Shown here in pieces: positions 17,972 through 26,047 of a stretch of 64,000 nt of DNA. The translations under genes and the position numbers were made by a program. The stretch is from an uncultured Eubacteriales bacterium. GTDB taxonomy: Bacteria; Bacillota; Clostridia; Oscillospirales; CAG-272. Within the stretch, counting starts at the first letter, position 1; the number at the start of each line of letters is the position of its first letter. The notes beneath the pieces are model-generated. The model worked only from the letters and a program-made list of their open reading frames with translations, was not told where the DNA came from and did not search any database. The stretch lies in the NCBI GenBank assembly GCA_900546695.1, contig URDX01000004.1, positions 62,001 to 126,000 of the forward strand, written 5' to 3'.

Positions 17972-19180
17972 ATGCAGGACGAAAAAAAACTAAACATAGC
18001 ACTCATCAACGACACATATTATCCTAACGTCGACGGTGTTGTAAAGACGGTCGACAGCTACGCGCGTGAGCTGTGCAGACGAGGCGACAGCGTTACCGTC
18101 TGCGTGCCGAGTCAGGGAAAGACCGAAGATGCATTTCCCTACCGCGTTATCCGAACGACAAGCCTGCCCGTGTTGCGCACGGTATTCCGCATTACGCTGC
18201 CGCGACTCTGCCCCGAGCTGCGCCGCTATATGCGCCGGGAGGATATAGACATATTTCACATCCATTCCCCGTTTGCGCTCGGCAGATACGCAATGCGTGC
18301 GGCAAAACGGAGAGGGATACCGACCGTCGCTACATTCCATTCTAAGTTCTACGACGACTTTATGAACTATACCCATTCCCGTCTGATAGCATGGCTCGGG
18401 GTGCGGCGGATAGTCCGCTTTTTTGAGCGCGCCGATGAGGTGTGGGCAGTCAGCAGCGGAACGGCTCAGACCCTTCGCTCATACGGCTATATCGGCGATA
18501 TTCGGATAACCGAAAACGGGACCGATTTTTCGTATCCCGAGGATGCCGAGCTGCTGCGCAGAAAAGCCGCAGAGCATTTTAAGCTGCCCGCAGACAGACC
18601 CATCATACTGTTTGTCGGCCAGCAGATATGGCACAAGAATCTACGGCTCATCATCGACAGCTGCGCCCTGCTCAAGCAGCGCGGCGTGCCGTATCGCGCG
18701 GTAATCGTCGGCATGGGCTACGATGCCGAGGCGATAAAGCACCATGCGCGCGAGCGCGGGCTCAGTGAGGAAGACATGCTCTTTACGGGAGTTATACGTG
18801 ACCGCGAGCTGCTTGCGGGTCTCGAGCTGGCGGCATCGCTGTTCTATTTTCCGTCGATGTACGACAACGCGCCGCTCGTCGTACGTGAAGCGGCTGCGAT
18901 GCACCTGCCGAGCGTTCTGCTGCAGTGCTCAAATGCCGCAGAGCCGACAAGCGACGGAGACAACGCCATTCACGTGCCCGATGACGCGAAGGCTGCCGCC
19001 GACATTATCGAGCGCTATCTCTTAGAGCCGGAACGGCTGCGCGAGATAGGTCTGCGCGCGGGCAATACCCTCGGCAGACGGTGGGAGGAGATAATTCCGA
19101 GCGTTGAAGAGAACTACAGAAGGCTCATATCGGGCGGGACAAGCAGTGCCGAAAAAGACATCGAAACCGCCGCGCATTGA
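17972..19180 (+). CDS. GT4 glycosyltransferase, diacylglycerol glucosyltransferase-like
   Basis: A 402-residue retaining GT-B glycosyltransferase of family GT4. The N-terminus has NDTYYPNVDGVVKTVDSYA, then IFHIHSPFALGRYAMRAAKR and PTVATFHSKFYDDF, which are typical of 1,2-diacylglycerol 3-glucosyltransferases. The nucleotide-sugar domain has FVGQQIWHKNLRLI and the EX7E-type region FPSMYDNAPLVVREAAAM. It probably acts on a membrane lipid at the inner leaflet, and the adjacent flippase-like protein may move the product. Start: GGAG nine bases upstream of ATG 17972. A strong terminator hairpin follows at 19264. Confidence 0.85.
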   Translation: MQDEKKLNIALINDTYYPNVDGVVKTVDSYARELCRRGDSVTVCVPSQGKTEDAFPYRVIRTTSLPVLRTVFRITLPRLCPELRRYMRREDIDIFHIHSPFALGRYAMRAAKRRGIPTVATFHSKFYDDFMNYTHSRLIAWLGVRRIVRFFERADEVWAVSSGTAQTLRSYGYIGDIRITENGTDFSYPEDAELLRRKAAEHFKLPADRPIILFVGQQIWHKNLRLIIDSCALLKQRGVPYRAVIVGMGYDAEAIKHHARERGLSEEDMLFTGVIRDRELLAGLELAASLFYFPSMYDNAPLVVREAAAMHLPSVLLQCSNAAEPTSDGDNAIHVPDDAKAAADIIERYLLEPERLREIGLRAGNTLGRRWEEIIPSVEENYRRLISGGTSSAEKDIETAAH

Positions 19181-19263
19181 TTTGATTTATTACGTGATAA
19201 TAAATAATCTTTATTGAGCACACAAAGATACACGCTCCGCAAGATGTACTAAGCTCATACAAT

Positions 19264-19315
19264 AATCCCGCCCCGCTGCATCGACTTGATGCAGCGGGGC
19301 GGGATTGTGATTTTT
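19264..19315 (+). terminator. Strong intrinsic terminator after the GT4 gene
   Basis: A perfect 19-bp stem (AATCCCGCCCCGCTGCATC and its complement, loop GACTT, 19264-19306) followed by GTGATTTTT. It lies 84 bp after the GT4 stop and directly before the repeat element at 19318. Confidence 0.85.
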
Positions 19316-19317
19316 GA

Positions 19318-19530
19318 GGGGATAGATAAAAAAGATGCAGAAGCGTTGAAAACCGCCTCGTCGTCGTACTTGCGTACGGCAGAGACGGTTTTCGGCGGTA
19401 GAAAAAGCGGATAATCATTCCTTTGGAGAAATCCGATAGGATTTCATCAGCTTTCCTTGTATTTGTGCCGTACAAAAGCCCAAATCACACTTTTATCCGC
19501 TTTTTCGGTCTGCGCTTTTTTAGCCTCCCC
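19318..19530 (+). repeat. Structured intergenic element, copy 1
   Basis: A 213-bp element starting GGGGATAGATAAAAA and ending TTTTTTAGCCTCCCC, the same ends as the copy at 49820-50030. Internal stems: A, GAAAACCG/CGGTTTTC (19348-19355, 19386-19393) enclosing CGTAC-TTGC-GTACG; B, a 13-bp stem AAAAAGCGGATAA/TTATCCGCTTTTT (19402-19414, 19493-19505); C, nested in B, GAAATCC-GATA-GGATTTC (19428-19445). It lies between convergent genes. I do not recognise the family. No transposase is present, so if mobile it depends on another enzyme. Confidence 0.75.
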
Positions 19531-19560
19531 CGAGAGCTTTTTCGGTCCGGACGATTTTAG
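19531..19560 (+). repeat. Partial duplicate of the element's 3' module
   Basis: Directly after copy 1 a second version of its end module occurs: CTTTTTCGGTCCGGAC, GATTTTAGCC, closely matching the end of copy 2 (CTTTTTCGTTCCGGAC, TTTTTTAGC). The stop codon of the convergent esterase gene lies in this module, so the element edge supplies the last codons of that protein. Confidence 0.55.
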
Positions 19561-20216
19561 CCTTTTCGGGAAGCCGAGGCAAGCCATTCAATCAGGTCGG
19601 TCGTTTCGTATGCAGGAGTCCAAGAATCATGCCACGCATCCGGAAAAATCTGCAGCGTAGCATTACCGCCCCTATGATTTATCATATTCGCCATTTCCTC
19701 CGAGCGCGCGGGCAGCACCACATCATCCTTACCGCCGTGGAAAACGCGCATCGGCGTATCCGTAAGTGCGTCGCTGCGCCATGCCATTCCGCCGCCGCAG
19801 ATAGGTGCAAGTGCCGCAAAGTACCCGGGGTAGCTGCAGCCCATCTCATACGTACCGAAGCCGCCCATGGAATTGCCCGTAAGGGTAATACGGTCACGGT
19901 CTATGGCAAGATCCTCGACTATCGTCTCAATGAGATACATCAGCTGCTCGGTTAGGTTATCCCACACCTTGCCGTCGGGGCACTGCGGCGAGAGCGTTAC
20001 GACACGCAGCCCGTGATAATCAGGGTCGGCTGAAAAGAGCTTCGGAATACCGTGAATCTTTACCGCCTCGAGATTGTCGCCGCGCTCCCCCGCGCCGTGC
20101 AAATATACAATGAGCGGCAGATGCTCGTTTTCCGCATTAAAGCCCGTCGGGGTCGTCAGGATGTAGCCGAGTTCGTTTGTCTTCGTGTATACACGCATTG
20201 AATTTGTCATTACCAT
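19557..20216 (-). CDS. Esterase / dienelactone-hydrolase-like alpha/beta hydrolase
   Basis: A 219-residue alpha/beta hydrolase of the phospholipase/carboxylesterase type. LIVYLHGAGERGDN provides the oxyanion region, GNSMGG the nucleophile Ser, GGKDDVVLP the acid Asp and DAWHDSW the catalytic His. No signal peptide, so it acts in the cytoplasm. Last gene of a sugar-catabolism run (TIM-like, FGGY kinase, isomerase, esterase); removing acyl groups from an imported sugar is a reasonable inference. CGGAGG sits eight bases before ATG 20216. The last residues (SRKG) are encoded within sequence resembling the end of the adjacent repeat element. Confidence 0.8.
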   Translation of the reverse strand: MVMTNSMRVYTKTNELGYILTTPTGFNAENEHLPLIVYLHGAGERGDNLEAVKIHGIPKLFSADPDYHGLRVVTLSPQCPDGKVWDNLTEQLMYLIETIVEDLAIDRDRITLTGNSMGGFGTYEMGCSYPGYFAALAPICGGGMAWRSDALTDTPMRVFHGGKDDVVLPARSEEMANMINHRGGNATLQIFPDAWHDSWTPAYETTDLIEWLASASRKG

Positions 20217-20231
20217 TGGATTTTCCTCCGT

Positions 20232-21608
20232 TTATATAACCTTTATCCCGAGCATATCGCAGAGAGCACGAAGCTCGACCATATTATTTCCGTAAGAGAT
20301 GATGTAGTGCTGACCCATGACCTTATCGGCGAAATCCTCGACATCGTCGAGCATTATCTCAAGTCCGGGCAGCTGCGGTGCGGGCTGCGTCCAGCCTGCC
20401 TCTTCCCATTTGCGCGGTGTTTTTCCGAAGCCGCTGACCATGTGCATGACATATCGGTCGCCGACGGAAGAGAGGCGGCAGAGTGTAAGCTCGCCCGTTC
20501 TGACCTTTGAAACATTGAGAATTCCCTCGTCCAGCTCGCCGAACGCTGCGGGCATGACCGTCACAGCGCCGTCGGTCGTCTCTGCGGGAATGTAATCGGG
20601 AACACCCGCAAGCACGCGGTCGGTAAAGTACTCGTAGAATTCCAGATACATCGCGCACTGACCCGTCAGATACTTGACCATAAGCTGCGTTATGCTGCCG
20701 AGGCAGTCATTTTCGGGCACGGTGCAGACTCCCGACAGATCGGAGAGCAGCATGAACACGGGCGCGGGCGGAAAGCCGAGCAGCTTCTTCATTCCGTCCA
20801 CATCCTTGAGCGAAATGCCGTCGTAGCCGCGCTCACGGATAAGCGCATCAACGGCAAGGAAATACCCCGCCGCACGGCGCATTCCCGTCTCCGCCGCGGG
20901 CTTTACGAAGCTCCACGGCTTCATGTATCTGCCGCGGTACTCGCCGCCCTGTTTCATAAGCGTTACTATCTCGTCCTTCTCGGCATCCGAGAAGAGCTCG
21001 CTGCGCTGATAGACCTCAAGCAGCTCGAAGGTCTCTATCTCGGGACCCACAACGCGCTTGAGTGATGTGCCATCCGCCTGAGTGCCGTAGAGATTCATGT
21101 CGCGATAGCCACCGAAGCCGACGCGGGCATGACGCAGCCGCTTTGCCGCGCTCGCCGCTCTGCAGTACGCCGCAACCCTGTCGGCGCGTGACGGCAGCCC
21201 GACGATATCATAGATATAGCTGAAGGTATAGCCGAGCGATGCCATGCTTCCGCGCAGCGCGCTCGTGCCCGCCTGATCGGCGGTAGTGACGAGTCTGTCG
21301 CCCTCGACCCAGCCGCACAACCCCCACAGCACCATGGGGATATGTCGGTAGTGCTCGGTTATCTTTATCACCGCATGGGTAGGTATCCAGCCCGCGACGC
21401 AGAGCACGAGACAGTCAAAATCCTCGCCTCCGAGCACGTCGAGTGCATGCGCGATGTCGCGCTCCTCGTAGTCGTCGGTCACGGGGTAGACCGATACGGT
21501 GTCTATGCCCTGTGTGTGTAGCAGATCATGCGCCGCAGCGCATTTTTTAACGATTATATCCTTCGGCGTATTGACCTCACCGAAGCCGACGAATCCTGCC
21601 TTGATCAT
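20232..21608 (-). CDS. L-fucose/L-arabinose isomerase family protein
   Basis: A 458-residue protein of the L-fucose isomerase-like superfamily, whose members convert aldoses to ketoses with a divalent metal. It begins KAGFVGFGEVNTPKD and has the superfamily's N-terminal Rossmann-like domain (FDCLVLCVAGWIPTHAVIKI, VLWGLCGW), a middle domain with GFPPAPVFMLLSDLSG (metal/ligand loop region) and a C-terminal barrel. It lacks clear signatures of the true FucI or AraA groups, so the sugar is not assignable. It sits downstream of the FGGY kinase, as expected for an isomerase-kinase step, and 15 bp upstream of the esterase. AAAGGAATAAAAA precedes the ATG. Confidence 0.82.
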   Translation of the reverse strand: MIKAGFVGFGEVNTPKDIIVKKCAAAHDLLHTQGIDTVSVYPVTDDYEERDIAHALDVLGGEDFDCLVLCVAGWIPTHAVIKITEHYRHIPMVLWGLCGWVEGDRLVTTADQAGTSALRGSMASLGYTFSYIYDIVGLPSRADRVAAYCRAASAAKRLRHARVGFGGYRDMNLYGTQADGTSLKRVVGPEIETFELLEVYQRSELFSDAEKDEIVTLMKQGGEYRGRYMKPWSFVKPAAETGMRRAAGYFLAVDALIRERGYDGISLKDVDGMKKLLGFPPAPVFMLLSDLSGVCTVPENDCLGSITQLMVKYLTGQCAMYLEFYEYFTDRVLAGVPDYIPAETTDGAVTVMPAAFGELDEGILNVSKVRTGELTLCRLSSVGDRYVMHMVSGFGKTPRKWEEAGWTQPAPQLPGLEIMLDDVEDFADKVMGQHYIISYGNNMVELRALCDMLGIKVI

Positions 21609-21877
21609 TTTTTATTCCTTTCGGTATGTTGATTTGCAGCCTGCGCTGCATGATGATCAACTCAAAAGCCGATATTTATATTTTGGTAGAAAGCGTGCCA
21701 CACCCGCAGATAGCCGCGTCACACCTGCAAGTGAATGTCATGCTCGCGAGCAGATGCATCGCTGCGCGAATGGCCGTTTCATGCATGCGGCGAACGCACA
21801 ATGCTCACGGTCGGATACTCCGTGCCGCGAAAGATGCCACCGTGCGAATAGATGCGTCATGCATGCAGCTAACGCCA
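21609..21877. other. Spacer of degenerate word repeats, no gene seen
   Basis: This 269-bp gap inside the sugar operon has no supported gene. It repeats imperfect words: GCATGCGGCGAACGCACAATG and GCATGCAGCTAACGCCATTATG, and GCGAATAGATGCGTCATG followed by GCGGATAGATGCGGTCATC, which runs into the end of the kinase gene. Confidence 0.5.
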
Positions 21878-23395
21878 TTATGCCTGCGGATAGATGCGGT
21901 CATCCGCCGCAGTATAGGCGCGATATGCCGCCTCCGATGCCTCGCTCGGTGCGGGGATGTACTCGCGGTCGGTCGCGACGATGCAGTCGCAAGCCTCCTC
22001 GACCGACGGGAAAAGCCCGACTCCGACACCGCCGAGTATGGCGGCGCCGAGACATGCCGTGTCCGTATTTTTAAGCGTAACGAGCCGCCGCCCGCACATA
22101 TCCGCCTTGATGCCGCACCACAGCGGGCTCAGTGCTCCGCCGCCCATCGTGCGTATCTCCTCGCAGCGGACATCGAGATAATCGAGCGTTGCACGCAGCA
22201 TTGCGGCGACCGACTCGAGTATCGCGCGCGCCATATGCTCGCGCCCGTGCTCCATGGTCAGCCCGTAAAAAACGCCGCGCGCGTCGGGGTCGTATTTCGG
22301 CATGGTCGAGCCGCAGAGATACGGGAGAAAAACAAGTCCCGCAGAACCAGGCTCAACCTTCTCAGCCAGCTCGTCGAGCTCGCGGAATGAAAGCTCCGGG
22401 CAGAATTTGTTTCTGAACCATTTCAGCGCTATCCCCGCAGTGGGGGTCCATGAAAGCAGCGCATAGCTGCCGTCATATGTAAGGTGACACGGCATGATGC
22501 TGCTCGCGTCGTACGGCGGTATGCCGCCCGTCGGTGCGAAAACGGTCATGGTCGTACCCGTCATCTCGCTGACGATGCCCTCACGGACAACGCCCGCGCC
22601 GATAGCTCCCGCAACCTGATCCAGCGCGCCCGTGACAACGGGAATGCCGCCGTCTGCGGGTACACCCGCAGTGCCTCCGCCGCACAGCCATGCGGGGTCG
22701 GCATAGCCTATCACGGTGCCGCTCGGCACGATGCGCGGCAGCTGACGCTCGGAGATTCCGACCTCGTCGAGCATTTCGCCCCACCATGTGCGCTGTCTTA
22801 TATCGAGATATATGGTAGACGACTGCACCGTCGGCTCGGTGACGAACTGTCCCGAAAGCGCCCACAGCAGCCAATCCTCAAGAAGAAAGATGCGCTCTGT
22901 GCCCGAAAACATCTCGGGCTCGTTCTCGCGCAGCCATGCGAGCTTGCACGCGGGCCATGTAGCGACGATCTCGGGCTGACCCGTGACCTCGTAGACCCGT
23001 TCGCGTCCGAAGCGCGCGTCTATTTCCTTTGCCTGTGCGTCGGCGCGGTTATCGAGCCAGACTATCGCGGGGCGCAGCGGGCTGTTGTCGCCGCCCGTGA
23101 CAATAAGCGTCTCTCCCTGCGTGTCTATCGAGATGGCGGCAACGCGCTCGCGCAGCTCCTCCTCGCCCGCACCGGGAAACGCCTTCCACGCCGCCGCAGT
23201 CAGACCGCGCCGCAGTATCGAGATATACTCGCAAGCGTCAAATTCGACGGTATTTCCGCGCGTATCAAGGATATAATCGACGTTTACGGCGGCAAGCGTA
23301 TTACCGTCGGTATCAAACACCGCGACCTTCTGCGAGGTCGTTCCGACGTCAACGCCGATAAGACATTTCTTCTCTGTTCCGTTCACGGTTCTCAT
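21878..23395 (-). CDS. FGGY-family carbohydrate kinase (xylulokinase-like)
   Basis: A 505-residue sugar kinase of the FGGY family. The N-terminal phosphate-binding loop is IGVDVGTTSQKVAVFD, substrate-region motifs include AISIDTQGETL and PAIVWLDNRAD, and the C-terminal ATP domain carries SAGLVFLPYLCGSTMPKYD and the adenosine motif MGGGALSPLWCGIKADM. It phosphorylates a ketose or related sugar; the exact substrate is unclear. The start overlaps the TIM-like gene stop by four bases (ATGA), indicating translational coupling. It works with the downstream isomerase-like protein, although the usual aldolase is not in this operon; a class II aldolase is encoded at 48822. Confidence 0.88.
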   Translation of the reverse strand: MRTVNGTEKKCLIGVDVGTTSQKVAVFDTDGNTLAAVNVDYILDTRGNTVEFDACEYISILRRGLTAAAWKAFPGAGEEELRERVAAISIDTQGETLIVTGGDNSPLRPAIVWLDNRADAQAKEIDARFGRERVYEVTGQPEIVATWPACKLAWLRENEPEMFSGTERIFLLEDWLLWALSGQFVTEPTVQSSTIYLDIRQRTWWGEMLDEVGISERQLPRIVPSGTVIGYADPAWLCGGGTAGVPADGGIPVVTGALDQVAGAIGAGVVREGIVSEMTGTTMTVFAPTGGIPPYDASSIMPCHLTYDGSYALLSWTPTAGIALKWFRNKFCPELSFRELDELAEKVEPGSAGLVFLPYLCGSTMPKYDPDARGVFYGLTMEHGREHMARAILESVAAMLRATLDYLDVRCEEIRTMGGGALSPLWCGIKADMCGRRLVTLKNTDTACLGAAILGGVGVGLFPSVEEACDCIVATDREYIPAPSEASEAAYRAYTAADDRIYPQA

Positions 23396-24096
23396 GCCCT
23401 ATGCTTCTCATCCCATGCCGAGCGCAGCGCCGATATCATCTCCTCGACCATTGCGGCGGGGTCGGCTGCCTTGAATATTCCGCTCGTGCTGCCCGTCGCC
23501 TCCGCGCCGAGCATTATCGTGTTGTAAACGTCCTCGCCGTTTGATATTCCCGCGCCCTGAAGCACCATGATATCCGGGTTTATCTCGCGCACGCGGCGGA
23601 TGGTCTCGGTGACGTAGTTCTCGTCGCTCGTTTTGCCTGTTCCGATAAGCTCGGTAGGTTCGGCGACAAGCAGATTCGGCGAGAGCCGTGCAATGTCGGT
23701 CAGCTCCTCTACCGTGCTTGCACAGACTATGGTGCCCAATCCGACCTCGTCGGCGCGCGCTATCGTCTTTTCTATTGTCTCAAGCGTCAGCGGGCGCTCC
23801 GCGTGATTGAGCATTACGCCCTCTGCTCCCGCCGCCTTTACAGCCTCGGGAAGCACCGAGCCGAGCCCCCTGCCGGGACGCAGACAGTCCATGTGCTGAG
23901 CGAATACGTGAATGCGCTCGGTATTGTCGGCGATGGTCTTAATGTCGGTGTAGACGGGAGTGAGCAGAATGTCTACATCGTACTTTATCGCGACGCGGTC
24001 GATGACCTTTGCGAGCGCGAGCATTTCGTCGCCGTACATAAAGCACTTCGGTCCGATCTCAAAAAACGGCGGTTTGATCTTAAAGCCCTTGAACAT
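23392..24096 (-). CDS. Triosephosphate-isomerase-like protein in a sugar operon
   Basis: A 234-residue TIM-barrel protein. The electrophile His lies in MLNHAERPL (equivalent of His95), and the catalytic Glu in AEPTELIGTGK (equivalent of Glu165), with the phosphate loop GAGISNGEDV. The N-terminal catalytic motif, normally GNxK, reads IGPK. The form FAQHMDCLRPGRGLGSVLPEAV resembles archaeal-type TIMs more than the glycolytic enzyme. It leads an operon with an FGGY kinase and sugar isomerase and has no glycolytic neighbours, so it may isomerise another phosphorylated sugar, as TIM-like enzymes of erythritol catabolism do. Start: ATG 24096 with AAGGAAG eight bases upstream. Confidence 0.8.
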   Translation of the reverse strand: MFKGFKIKPPFFEIGPKCFMYGDEMLALAKVIDRVAIKYDVDILLTPVYTDIKTIADNTERIHVFAQHMDCLRPGRGLGSVLPEAVKAAGAEGVMLNHAERPLTLETIEKTIARADEVGLGTIVCASTVEELTDIARLSPNLLVAEPTELIGTGKTSDENYVTETIRRVREINPDIMVLQGAGISNGEDVYNTIMLGAEATGSTSGIFKAADPAAMVEEMISALRSAWDEKHRA

Positions 24097-24197
24097 ATCA
24101 ATACTTCCTTTCGGTATACCGAGGCTCCGCCTCGTGCACGGGCGTTCTCCGCCCCACAGCTGCACCGCGGGAGACTCACAGACTTTTCGGTGCGTAT

Positions 24198-24226
24198 ATT
24201 GTACTACATCCGAAAGACAATTGCAA
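24198..24226 (-). promoter_or_regulatory. Sigma-A-type promoter of the TIM-kinase-isomerase-esterase operon
   Basis: Minus strand TTGCAA (24221-24226), 17-bp spacer, TACAAT (24198-24203), about 100 bp before the TIM-like start. Confidence 0.72.
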
Positions 24227-24354
24227 GTATACCGAGAAAATTATTTTGACATCCTCGACAATCTGCGGTTGTCAGGCGTGTCAGAAAACGTCTGCACCGC
24301 CCTTTGCATATCCGATATGCCAAGCCGCCGCATCAACACGCGCGACGAATATAA

Positions 24355-25314
24355 TCACTTCCCCTCTGCCTCGGCGATACGGCGCTTAAGCGCCTTCGTC
24401 TTTGCGCTGCGACGGATGAGCGGCACCGCTATCAGCGCGGCAAGCAGCAGCACTGCGGCTGCGGCAATGATGACATCGGCATAGCGCGGATAGCCCTCGC
24501 CGAGTATTGCGCTCGTGCCGCCGCGATAAGCGTTCGACACGGTCGTTATGTGTGCCTGCCCGTCGTATTCGTCGACCGACCGACCGTCTGCGGTCATATC
24601 GACCTTTTCGGTGATTATCCCGCCGTCTGCGTTAAGCGCAGCGCCGCTCGCGGAGGAAATATCGAGTGCGGCAGCCGTGATACGGATCGTACCCGACGTA
24701 TATATCGGAGCGTTTGCGGTGAGTGTGCAGTCGGCAAGCGCCGCGGTACGGGCAGAAAGCGCCGTCCCCGCCGAGCTTATATCGGTCACGCCGCCCGAGA
24801 GCGTTATGCCGCCGCTCTCACAGCGTATCCCGCAGCTCTGAGCCTCGATGGTGATGCTGCCCGAGCGCACGGTTATCACCGTTCCGCTCTCGGTCGAGTA
24901 GGACATGATACCGTCCTCGGATACGAGCGTCAGACTGCCGTCGCCCGTAAATGTGACGCTGCCCTGACATGCTATCGCAGCCTTCTTTGCGCTGATATAG
25001 TTCTTTCCCGAGAGCTCAATCGTCGCGCCCTTCATGACGCGCAGACCGTAATCGTCGTCGGTATGTATCTCAAGCCCCGACAGCTTCAGCGTCTCGTCGA
25101 TATTCTTCCATACATAGCCCTCGCCGACGATATCCTTTTTCGGACGGCTGATGTCGACCGTCTCGCGGATAATTCCGTCGGTCGCGGTCGCCGCGGTATC
25201 GGCGGCTGTCTGCGCCGCCGCGCGGGAGGTCACGGGCAGCGCAAGCAGCGTCGCCCCGACAAGCATGACCGCGCAGACGCGCGAAAGCGTGTTTTTTATG
25301 TTTATATGCAGCAT
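24355..25314 (-). CDS. Secreted, C-terminally anchored beta-helix-like protein (DUF4353-like)
   Basis: A 319-residue protein with an N-terminal signal peptide (hydrophobic residues 13-30, cleavage near SRAAA), a repetitive region of short strands (KGATIELSGKNYISAKKAA, GSLTLVSEDGI, GSITIEAQSCGIRCESGG) suggesting a right-handed beta-helix, and one transmembrane helix near residues 280-298 followed by a basic tail. Similar proteins carry DUF4353, a carbohydrate-binding-type annotation. It is probably displayed outside the cell with the C-terminal helix in the membrane. It has its own promoter (25404-25432). Function unknown; a surface or adhesive role is only a guess. Confidence 0.72.
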   Translation of the reverse strand: MLHINIKNTLSRVCAVMLVGATLLALPVTSRAAAQTAADTAATATDGIIRETVDISRPKKDIVGEGYVWKNIDETLKLSGLEIHTDDDYGLRVMKGATIELSGKNYISAKKAAIACQGSVTFTGDGSLTLVSEDGIMSYSTESGTVITVRSGSITIEAQSCGIRCESGGITLSGGVTDISSAGTALSARTAALADCTLTANAPIYTSGTIRITAAALDISSASGAALNADGGIITEKVDMTADGRSVDEYDGQAHITTVSNAYRGGTSAILGEGYPRYADVIIAAAAVLLLAALIAVPLIRRSAKTKALKRRIAEAEGK

Positions 25315-25403
25315 AAGCGATTTCCGCCTTTCTCGTGCAGAGCGTCATACCGTGCGGCAGCGCTCCGTATTATTAAGGTAACGGGAAGGCATTCCCACTG
25401 TAA

Positions 25404-25432
25404 AGTATAGCATACGGCGGGCGAATAGTCAA
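25404..25432 (-). promoter_or_regulatory. Sigma-A-type promoter of the beta-helix-like gene
   Basis: Minus strand TTGACT (25427-25432), 17-bp spacer, TATACT (25404-25409). Its -35 lies 13 bp from the -35 of the divergent VanZ promoter, so a single regulator could control both. Confidence 0.78.
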
Positions 25433-25445
25433 GCACGATGCGGGC

Positions 25446-25474
25446 TTGACAGCGGGCGAAAAAGTAACTATAAT
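25446..25474 (+). promoter_or_regulatory. Consensus sigma-A promoter of the VanZ gene
   Basis: TTGACA (25446-25451), 17-bp spacer, TATAAT (25469-25474): both hexamers perfect, about 88 bp before the VanZ start. Confidence 0.85.
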
Positions 25475-25561
25475 ATTACGGTAATATTATGCCGCGCTGT
25501 GCGCAGCGAAAAGGTCGTATATTGCGTGAGGGCATGACAGAAACGAAAAGGGGGGAGAGCG

Positions 25562-26047
25562 ATGCCCGAAAATGAAATGAGCCGCAGACGGCGCTGCGGG
25601 ATAATTCTTCTCGCCGTGCTGATAGCTGCGACGCTCGCTTTTATCTGGAGCAACTCCTCCGACGACCCGACGCAGACCTATGAAAAGAGCGACGGCGTCA
25701 TGGCACTGCTTAAGCCTATCCTCGACCCGCTCGACCTCATAGGCGACGAGGATTTCTCCTTTCTTGTGCGAAAGGCGGCGCATTTTTCGGAGTTCGCTCT
25801 GCTCGGCGCGGAGCTGTTCGCGCTCCGTCTGCTGCTGCACCGGCGCAGCCTGACCGCCGCACCGCTCGCCGTTCTGTGCACTGCCGTTATCGACGAGACG
25901 ATACAGATATACTCCGAACGCACATCGAGCACGATAGATGTCATAATCGACTTTTTCGGCGGCATCACGGGAATGCTCTTTTTCTGCCTGTGCATATGGA
26001 TACACGGGCGTATAAAGCGCAGACGCGCCGCGCGCCGACACGCATAA
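25562..26047 (+). CDS. VanZ-family membrane protein
   Basis: A 161-residue membrane protein with about four helices and a basic C-terminus. The family motifs are present: FIWSNS after helix 1, RKAAHFSEFALLG in the middle and DETIQIYSERTSSTIDVIIDFFGG near the end. VanZ from Enterococcus raises teicoplanin resistance; the wider family is common in Firmicutes, and its normal role is poorly known. No other glycopeptide resistance genes are near, so resistance should not be assumed. GGGGGGAG precedes the ATG. The promoter is a perfect consensus, implying strong constitutive expression. Confidence 0.88.
   Translation: MPENEMSRRRRCGIILLAVLIAATLAFIWSNSSDDPTQTYEKSDGVMALLKPILDPLDLIGDEDFSFLVRKAAHFSEFALLGAELFALRLLLHRRSLTAAPLAVLCTAVIDETIQIYSERTSSTIDVIIDFFGGITGMLFFCLCIWIHGRIKRRRAARRHA

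Noticed and set aside
22484..23527. Open frame of 347 codons on the plus strand opposite the FGGY kinase
   Set aside because: Shadow frame rich in Arg/Ala with no recognisable domain or start signal.
25562..26047. VanZ as glycopeptide resistance gene
   Set aside because: No vanA/H/X/R/S relatives nearby; VanZ-family proteins are common in Firmicutes without resistance.
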